A stretch of DNA of 64,000 nucleotides from Streptomyces corynorhini (GTDB lineage: Bacteria > Actinomycetota > Actinomycetes > Streptomycetales > Streptomycetaceae). The notes under the pieces are model-generated. The model was not told where the DNA came from. It did not search any database and saw only the letters and a program-made list of their open reading frames with translations. Positions within the stretch are counted from its first letter, which is position 1. Each line of letters begins with the position of its first letter. The stretch covers positions 1 to 64,000 of the forward strand of contig NZ_QQNA01000080.1 of the NCBI RefSeq assembly GCF_003346515.1, in the 5' to 3' direction. This document shows positions 58,979 to 64,000 of the stretch, piece after piece. Made by a program: the position numbers and the translations under genes.

Positions 58979-59106
58979 GGTCCACCTCTCGTTGGCGCTT
59001 GCGTTAGCGGTGATACCAGCATCGCGTTAGTGGGGGCACCTGTCAAGCATGCGCTACCGGATTTTTGTTAGCGTCGATTTCAGGATCCCGTCACGGGCGT
59101 TGGCGC

Positions 59107-59128
59107 CGCTAATGCCTGTGCGTTAGCG
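59107..59128 (+). promoter_or_regulatory. TetR-type operator between the SDR and TetR genes
   Basis: CGCTAA (59107-59112) and TTAGCG (59123-59128) are exact inverted halves 10 bp apart, 7 bp before the TetR start. Further GCGTTAG and GTTAGCG half-sites occur at about 58990-59030 and 59068-59076 in front of the SDR start. The recurrence of TTAGCG fits autoregulation by the TetR protein and control of the SDR. Confidence 0.7.
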
Positions 59129-59135
59129 TCTCGGT

Positions 59136-59858
59136 ATGCCATCGAGGGACGAGACCAGACGGCGCGTGATCGAGGTGGCGTCGCGGCTGCTCGCCGACGG
59201 CGGTCCCTCGGCGGTCACCACCCGTGCGGTGTGTGCCGGATCCGGCATTCAAGCGCCCACTCTCTACCGGCTGTTCGGCGATATGGACGGTCTGTTCAAG
59301 GCTGTCGCGGCGGATGGTTTCGAGCGGTACCTCGCCGACAAGTCGGAACTGAAGCGGCATGCGGACCCCGTCGACGACCTGCGCGCGGGGTGGGATCTGC
59401 ACGTGGGATTCGGCCTGGAGAACCCGGGGCACTACCTGATCATGTTCGGTGGGGCGCGGCCGGAGGCGCCGATCCCTGCCGCGAAATCCGCCCTGGACAT
59501 CCTGCGCGGACTGATCCAGCGCATCGCGGAGGCCGGGAAACTCGCTGTGCCCGTCCCGCTGGCCGCCGAGATGACGCACGCGGCCGCGCTGGGCGCCACG
59601 CTGTCACTGCTGGGCTCACCGGCTGAGGCTCATGAGCCCGGCCTGTCGGTGCGCCTGCGCGAATCCGTGATCGCGGGCATCGTCGCCGACGTACCCGCCG
59701 ATGTCGCCGAGCCCGCTCCGCGCGCGACGGCCCTGGCGGCGGTCCTCGACCACGCGCCGACCGAACTCACCCCCGGTGAACGTCTCCTGCTCGATGAACT
59801 GCTGTCGCGGCTCGCCACGCGGACTTCCCCGACTGTGGCAGGGGAGTCCGCTCCGTAG
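59136..59858 (+). CDS. TetR-family regulator
   Basis: 240 residues. The N-terminal HTH is complete: TRRRVIEVASRLLADGGPSA, VTTRAVCAGSGIQAPTLYRL and FGDMDGLFKAVAADGF. The C-terminal ligand domain is helical (AAKSALDILRGLIQRIAEAG). Divergent from the SDR, with matching operator-like repeats between them. Confidence 0.9.
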   Translation: MPSRDETRRRVIEVASRLLADGGPSAVTTRAVCAGSGIQAPTLYRLFGDMDGLFKAVAADGFERYLADKSELKRHADPVDDLRAGWDLHVGFGLENPGHYLIMFGGARPEAPIPAAKSALDILRGLIQRIAEAGKLAVPVPLAAEMTHAAALGATLSLLGSPAEAHEPGLSVRLRESVIAGIVADVPADVAEPAPRATALAAVLDHAPTELTPGERLLLDELLSRLATRTSPTVAGESAP

Positions 59859-60007
59859 TCCGTGCCGCGTGGCTCGTGAAGCTCGTCACGGAGTTCGGGC
59901 CCGGACGTGTCGTCGGTGTCCGGCGCCGTCGTCGGCGCCGCCACGTGGCCGGAATGGACCTCCCGTACCCGCTGGCTGGGTATCGGTGATGTTACGCTCC
60001 GAATAAT

Positions 60008-60021
60008 AGATAGCTGAGTAT
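60008..60021. promoter_or_regulatory. Operator-like palindrome in the promoter region of the P450 gene
   Basis: The 347-bp gap 59859-60205 is GC-rich except around 59990-60035. There GATAGCTGAGTATC (60008-60021) forms a GATA/TATC near-palindrome flanked by AATAATA and CGTTTAG. It is the only AT-rich patch and is probably the promoter/operator of the P450-ferredoxin operon. Confidence 0.45.
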
Positions 60022-60205
60022 CGTTTAGTTGTCGGCTCCGTCGGGTGTCACCTGTGGAGGTCGGTTCATGGGGCAGGCGCAATGGTCGTCCGGGGGTTCG
60101 CGGTCCCCTCCGGATCCGCGAACCGTGCCGCCGGTCGCGAGCCGACCGGTGGTGCGAGCAGCGGGCACATTCGTTCCGTGGCACCTGGCCAGCGAGGAGA
60201 GACTC

Positions 60206-61426
60206 ATGACCGCCCCCGCCCCCACCTCCGCACCGCGACTGCCCTTCGACCGCCCCAACCCCCTGGACCTCGCCCCCCTGCTCGGCCGGCTGCGCGAGCA
60301 GGGGCCGATCGCGCTCGTCACGACGCCGGCCGGTGACCCGGCCTGGCTGGTGACGGCGTACGACGAGGCCCGCGAGGTCCTGGGGGACCGCCGCTTCGGC
60401 AAGGCCCACCCCGCCCCCGAGACCGCGTCCAAGATCTCGTCGGCCGCGATCCAGTCCGGGCCCACCGGCAGCTTCGAGGACGAGGAGCGCGAGCACGCTC
60501 GGATGCGCAAGGTCCTCACGCCCGCGTTCTCCGCTCCGCGCATGCGGCGGCTGTCGGGCCGGATCGAGGAGCTGACGGAGCGCTGCCTCGACGAGATGGA
60601 GCACGCCCGCGCCCGCGACCCGCACACCGCGGTCAACCTGCACGACCTGCTGTCCTTCCCGCTGCCGGTGCAGGTGATCTGCGAACTGCTCGGCGTACCG
60701 GCGTCCGACCGCGACTTGCTGCGCGACTGGTCCGAGCGCATCGGCGTCCTCGACGGCGGGGGCGACGCCCAGCGGGCGATGGCGGACTTCCAGACCTACA
60801 TGGGACGGCTCGCCGCGACCAAACGGGACCGGCCGGGGCAGGACGTCGTCACCGACATCCTCGCCGTCCAGGCGGAGGACCCCTCCTTCACTGAAGACGA
60901 CATGACCCGGCTCGCCGCCGGTCTGCTGTTCGCCGGCCATGAGACGACCTCGGCCCGCATCGACATGGGCACCCTGTTCCTGCTGAGCGATCCCGCCCGG
61001 CGCGACCGCTTCGCCGCCGATCCCGAGGGGCTGGTCCAGTCGACCGTGGAGGAGATCCTCCGCATCACCGCCCCCGGCGGGCTCGGCCTCATGCGGTACG
61101 CCCGGGAGGACGCACGGGTCGGCGCGGTCACCGTCGCGCGCGGGGACGCCGTCCTCGTCGCGATCAACGCCGCCAACCGGGACGGGGAGGCGTTCGCCGA
61201 TCCTGACGCCTTCGCCCCGGAGCGCACCCCCAACGCGCATCTGGCCTTCGGCCACGGCGGCCACTACTGCATCGGCAACGCCTTGGCGCGTACGGAGATG
61301 CGCATCGCCTTCACCGCGCTTTTCCGCCGCTTCCCCGGCCTGCGCCTGGAGGTCGACCCGCGCACCCTGCGCGAGCACTCCGAGCGTCTGACCGGCGGCG
61401 TCAGCACCGTACCCGTCCTGTGGTGA
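60206..61426 (+). CDS. Cytochrome P450 (class I, bacterial)
   Basis: 406 residues from ATG 60206, 6 bp after GAGGAGAG. I-helix [12 protein letters not shown]-helix ExxR in VEEILRI, and heme loop [16 protein letters not shown] with ligand Cys 355. The order and length match Streptomyces class I P450s (CYP105/107-like). It hydroxylates or oxidises a small molecule using electrons from the ferredoxin encoded 41 bp downstream. The substrate cannot be deduced; no biosynthetic genes are adjacent. Confidence 0.94.
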   Translation: MTAPAPTSAPRLPFDRPNPLDLAPLLGRLREQGPIALVTTPAGDPAWLVTAYDEAREVLGDRRFGKAHPAPETASKISSAAIQSGPTGSFEDEEREHARMRKVLTPAFSAPRMRRLSGRIEELTERCLDEMEHARARDPHTAVNLHDLLSFPLPVQVICELLGVPASDRDLLRDWSERIGVLDGGGDAQRAMADFQTYMGRLAATKRDRPGQDVVTDILAVQAEDPSFTEDDMTRLAAGLLFAGHETTSARIDMGTLFLLSDPARRDRFAADPEGLVQSTVEEILRITAPGGLGLMRYAREDARVGAVTVARGDAVLVAINAANRDGEAFADPDAFAPERTPNAHLAFGHGGHYCIGNALARTEMRIAFTALFRRFPGLRLEVDPRTLREHSERLTGGVSTVPVLW

Positions 61427-61467
61427 GGCCCCCCGCCCACCAGGCAGCCGACCGGGAAGGAGCCGCT

Positions 61468-61695
61468 GTGCGGGTGGAAGCCGACCGGGCCAGGTGCGTC
61501 GCGTCCGGGCAGTGCGTCATGACCGCGCCCGAGGTGTTCGACCAGAGCGAAGAGGACGGGAAGGTCGTCGTCCTCGACGCCACTCCCGCGCCCCCGGTGC
61601 GCGGCAGGGCTCGGCAGGCGGCCGCCATGTGTCCGGGCGCGGCCATCTCCGTACCCCAGGAACCCGCGGAACCCCTCGAACCCGCGGATCGCTAG
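61468..61695 (+). CDS. Ferredoxin (3Fe-4S type) partner of the P450
   Basis: 75 residues from GTG 61468 with GGGAAGGAG upstream. CVASGQC plus a late AAAMCPGAAISVP gives the CX5C...CP pattern of single-cluster ferredoxins that serve Streptomyces P450s; the usual extra Cys is absent, which fits a 3Fe-4S cluster. It carries electrons from a ferredoxin reductase encoded elsewhere. Confidence 0.9.
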   Translation: MRVEADRARCVASGQCVMTAPEVFDQSEEDGKVVVLDATPAPPVRGRARQAAAMCPGAAISVPQEPAEPLEPADR

Positions 61696-61742
61696 AGGAC
61701 TGTCGGCGGAGGCGGTACGAGGGACGGGGTCGGGGCGGCCGC

Positions 61743-61819
61743 CCCCGCCGAACGGTCCGTCTCCGCCGAACGGGTCCGCCCCCGCCGAACAGCCGGTCTC
61801 CGCCGAACAGTCCGCCTTC
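61743..61819. repeat. Imperfect 18-bp tandem repeat between ferredoxin and TetR genes
   Basis: Four copies of a CCGCCGAACRG-containing unit of 18-19 bp occur in a row. They fill most of the 143-bp gap between the convergent ferredoxin and TetR genes. Confidence 0.65.
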
Positions 61820-61838
61820 GCAGGGAACGGTCTCCTGC

Positions 61839-62558
61839 TCAGCTCTCGCGCCGCCGCAGCTCGGGCGCGGGATACGGCAACGTGCTGGCGGCGGCCGGGG
61901 CGAGGCCGTCCAGCACCAGCGTCACGTAGCGCTGCCAGCCGTCCTGCCCGGGTTCCATCGTCCACAGCACGCTGACGAGCATGGTCATGATCCTGCGTAC
62001 GTCCTGCGGTACGAGGTCCTCGCGGATCACCCCGGAGCGCTGGCCGCGCTCGACCAGGGGGTCCAGGGCGTCGAAGAAGCGGTCTCCGATCCCGCTCGTC
62101 AGCACCCCCGTCTTCCGCGCGGCGATCAGCACGTTGTACTCGCCCGCGGCGGACGACAGCGCGGCCTCCATCGCCACGGCCAGGCCGTGGCGCGGGTCGG
62201 CGTCCTCCAGGGCCCGGCCGAGAGCGGGCTCGACCCGCTCCGCGAACTGCTGGTTCAGCACGGCCCGCAACAGGGCGCCCTTGTCGGGGAAGCGGCGGTA
62301 CAGCGTCGCGATCCCCACACCGGCCCGTCGCGCCACCTCGTCCAGCATGGCGTCGGGCCCGCGCTCGGCGTAGATCTCGCGGGCGGCCCTGACGATCTTC
62401 TCCGAGTTGCGCGCGGCATCGGCGCGCAGCGGCCGGGAGAAGCCGGATCCGGCCGAATCGGACCCGGCTGAATCGGATCCGGCCGAATCGGATCCGGTCG
62501 AAGGGGGTCCGGCCGGATCGGACCCGGTGCGAGCGGGTCCGGAGGAATCAGTAGACAC
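61839..62558 (-). CDS. TetR-family regulator with low-complexity N-terminal extension
   Basis: 239 residues. The first 45 are a repetitive Gly/Ser/Asp/Ala stretch (GSDSA repeated) encoded by 15-bp tandem repeats around 62446-62510. The HTH follows: NSEKIVRAAREIYAERGPDA, MLDEVARRAGVGIATLYRRF and PDKGALLRAVLNQQFAERV. Start choice is uncertain because of the repeat; the domain alone begins near residue 45. Divergent from the MFS gene, so it is a likely repressor of efflux. Confidence 0.88.
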   Translation of the reverse strand: MSTDSSGPARTGSDPAGPPSTGSDSAGSDSAGSDSAGSGFSRPLRADAARNSEKIVRAAREIYAERGPDAMLDEVARRAGVGIATLYRRFPDKGALLRAVLNQQFAERVEPALGRALEDADPRHGLAVAMEAALSSAAGEYNVLIAARKTGVLTSGIGDRFFDALDPLVERGQRSGVIREDLVPQDVRRIMTMLVSVLWTMEPGQDGWQRYVTLVLDGLAPAAASTLPYPAPELRRRES

Positions 62559-62810
62559 AAAGCCGACGATAGCAAGTGATAGTTGCCACTCCCTTCAAGT
62601 TGACACCTCATCGGCCTTGAACTGATAGTTGGCCCTTAATTGAAGCGATTGACTGAAATATTTGTGCCGACGCGCCAACGCGCGCCGACGCGCCCCTGAT
62701 GCCCGCCGCACGCGGCCCGCCGCACGCGGCCCGCCGCACGCGACATCCGAGCCGCCCCACGGCGGTCCGCGACGCCACGCCTCCCTCCCGAATCCACCCG
62801 AGGAACCTCC
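62559..62810. promoter_or_regulatory. Divergent TetR/MFS promoter region with repeated GATAGTTG half-sites
   Basis: The 252-bp gap has TGATAGTTG at 62578-62586 and again at 62622-62630, within an AT-rich zone (62570-62665) that includes CAAGTTGACACC (TTGACA, a consensus -35). AGCAAGTGATAGTTGC is partly palindromic. These are candidate operators for the divergent TetR protein. Confidence 0.55.
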
Positions 62811-64000
62811 ATGCCCCATCCGCCCACGGCCGACCGATCCGGCAGAGTGGTCGCCACGCTGGCACTCGCAGGCGTCACCGCCGCGATCATGCAGACGCTC
62901 GTCACCCCGCTGCTCGCCGATCTGCCGAAGATCCTCCACACCTCCGCCTCCAACTCGGCGTGGGTCGTCACGGCCACCCTCCTGGTCGCCGGTGTGTGCG
63001 TCCCGATCACGGGCCGCCTCGGCGACCTGGTCGGCAAGCGCCGCATGCTCCTGGTGTGTTCGGTGCCGCTGATCGCCGGATCGGTCGTCTGCGCCCTGTC
63101 CAGCTCCGTGGTCCCCATGATCGTCGGCCGGGGGCTCCAGGGCATCGGGATGGGCATGGTCCCGCTGGGCATCGCCCTCCTGCGCGACGTCGTCGCCCCC
63201 GAGAAGCTCAGCTCGTCCATCGCCCTGGTCAGCGCCTCCATGGGCATCGGCGGCGGTCTCGGCCTGCCGATCGCGGCGGCCGTCGCCCAGTACACCAACT
63301 GGCGCTTCCTGTTCTGGGGATCCGCCGTCCTGGCCGCCGCCGTCGCGATGCTCATCTACGCGCTGATCCCCGATGTCCCCGCGGCGGGCAAGGGCCAGCG
63401 CTTCGACGTCCTCGGCGCGCTCGGTCTGGGCGTGGGCCTGGTCTGCCTGCTGCTCGCGGTGTCCAAGGGGGCCGACTGGGGCTGGGGTTCGGGCACGATC
63501 CTCGGCCTGTTCGTGGCGGCTGCCGTGGTCCTGGTCGCCTGGGGCTGGTTCGAGTGGCGCACCACCGACCCGCTGGTGGATCTGCGGACCACCGTCCGCC
63601 CGAGGGTCCTGCTGACCAACCTCGCCTCCGTGTTCATCGGCTTCGGCATGTACGCCAGCATGCTCGTCGTGCCGCAGCTGCTCCAGTTCCCCGCGGCCAC
63701 GGGGTACGGCCTGGGCCAGAGCATGCTGGCGGCCGGTCTGTGGCTGCTGCCCGGCGGCCTGATGATGATGATCGTCTCCCCGGTCGGAGGCAGGCTCACC
63801 AACGCGCGCGGCCCGAAGTTCACGCTCGTCTGCGGAGCGCTCGTGCTGGCCGCGGGTTACGGTGTCTCGCTGCTGCTGAGCGGCACGGCGCCGGGTCTCA
63901 TGGTCGCCGTCATGATCGTCAACAGCGGTGTCGCCCTCGCGTACGGCGCCATGCCCGCGCTGATCATGGGCGCGGTACCCGTCGCCGAGACAGGCGCCGC
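62811..64000 (+). CDS. MFS transporter (DHA2/EmrB type), 3' end outside window
   Basis: Open from ATG 62811 (GAGGAACC upstream) to the window edge, 396 codons visible. VATLALAGVTAAIMQTLVTP is helix 1, SAWVVTATLLVAGVCVPITG helix 2, LGDLVGKRRMLLV the loop 2-3 motif, and GRGLQGIGMGMVPLGIALLR helix 4. This is the 14-helix drug-efflux group common in Streptomyces. It is divergent from a TetR gene, the standard arrangement for regulated efflux. Confidence 0.9.
   Translation, partial: MPHPPTADRSGRVVATLALAGVTAAIMQTLVTPLLADLPKILHTSASNSAWVVTATLLVAGVCVPITGRLGDLVGKRRMLLVCSVPLIAGSVVCALSSSVVPMIVGRGLQGIGMGMVPLGIALLRDVVAPEKLSSSIALVSASMGIGGGLGLPIAAAVAQYTNWRFLFWGSAVLAAAVAMLIYALIPDVPAAGKGQRFDVLGALGLGVGLVCLLLAVSKGADWGWGSGTILGLFVAAAVVLVAWGWFEWRTTDPLVDLRTTVRPRVLLTNLASVFIGFGMYASMLVVPQLLQFPAATGYGLGQSMLAAGLWLLPGGLMMMIVSPVGGRLTNARGPKFTLVCGALVLAAGYGVSLLLSGTAPGLMVAVMIVNSGVALAYGAMPALIMGAVPVAETGA

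Noticed and set aside
59630-61378. Minus-strand open frame of 582 codons over the P450 gene
   Set aside because: Antisense to a P450 with intact heme and I-helix motifs; Gly/Val/Arg-rich without a fold.

Overview
The window is high-GC, densely packed DNA with many GTG starts and 1-4 bp overlaps, typical of Streptomyces or a close relative. No rRNA is present. One tRNA (tRNA-Arg, CCT) lies on the minus strand at 36964-37036.

Region 1 (1 to about 31.3 kb) is most of an integrated siphophage-like prophage, cut by the left edge so that no integrase is visible. It opens with a partial MerR-like HTH gene, small membrane proteins and many small unknown genes. Two stand-alone prim-pol type primase proteins follow, then an HNH endonuclease. 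The structural set then runs in canonical order: TerS, TerL, portal, MuF-like protein, scaffold, major capsid, connectors, tail terminator, major tail protein, assembly proteins, a 1301-residue tape measure, Dit, Gp37-like, baseplate and tail fibre. The lysis block holds an Acb2/Tad1-like small protein, an amidase endolysin, a BRO/KilAC antirepressor split by an in-frame amber codon, an r1t-like holin and two membrane proteins. A strong hairpin ends this block at 31.33 kb.

Region 2 (31.35 to 36.96 kb) is regulatory cargo between the phage genes and the tRNA: a 2H phosphoesterase with an XRE/TPR-like regulator, several very small proteins, a second XRE repressor, and a TrmB/LuxR-type regulator divergent from a 62-residue exported peptide that carries DLGWG twice. 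The tRNA-Arg is the likeliest integration site, but the matching left att site is outside the window.

Region 3 (37.2 to 40.9 kb) is a minus-strand cassette of a winged-helix-like protein, a tyrosine-recombinase-like protein without catalytic residues, and a DDE transposase-like protein.

Region 4 (41.3 to 54.9 kb) is a defence island with visibly lower GC. A minus-strand operon has the gene order of single-strand DNA phosphorothioation, sspA-sspB-sspC-sspD: cysteine desulfurase, DUF4007, large P-loop ATPase, PAPS-reductase-like enzyme. Divergent from it is a plus-strand operon of SF2 helicase, GHKL ATPase, PLD-family nuclease and MazG-like pyrophosphohydrolase. This is most likely the SspFGH-type restriction arm with an extra gene. 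A small XRE gene and a NUDIX-like gene flank the island, and both carry the same palindromic operator-like motif.

Region 5 (55.2 to 64 kb) looks like ordinary chromosome: an MFS transporter, an HxlR regulator divergent from a quinone-oxidoreductase-like enzyme, an SDR divergent from a TetR regulator, a cytochrome P450 with its ferredoxin, and another TetR divergent from a DHA2-type MFS transporter that runs off the right edge.
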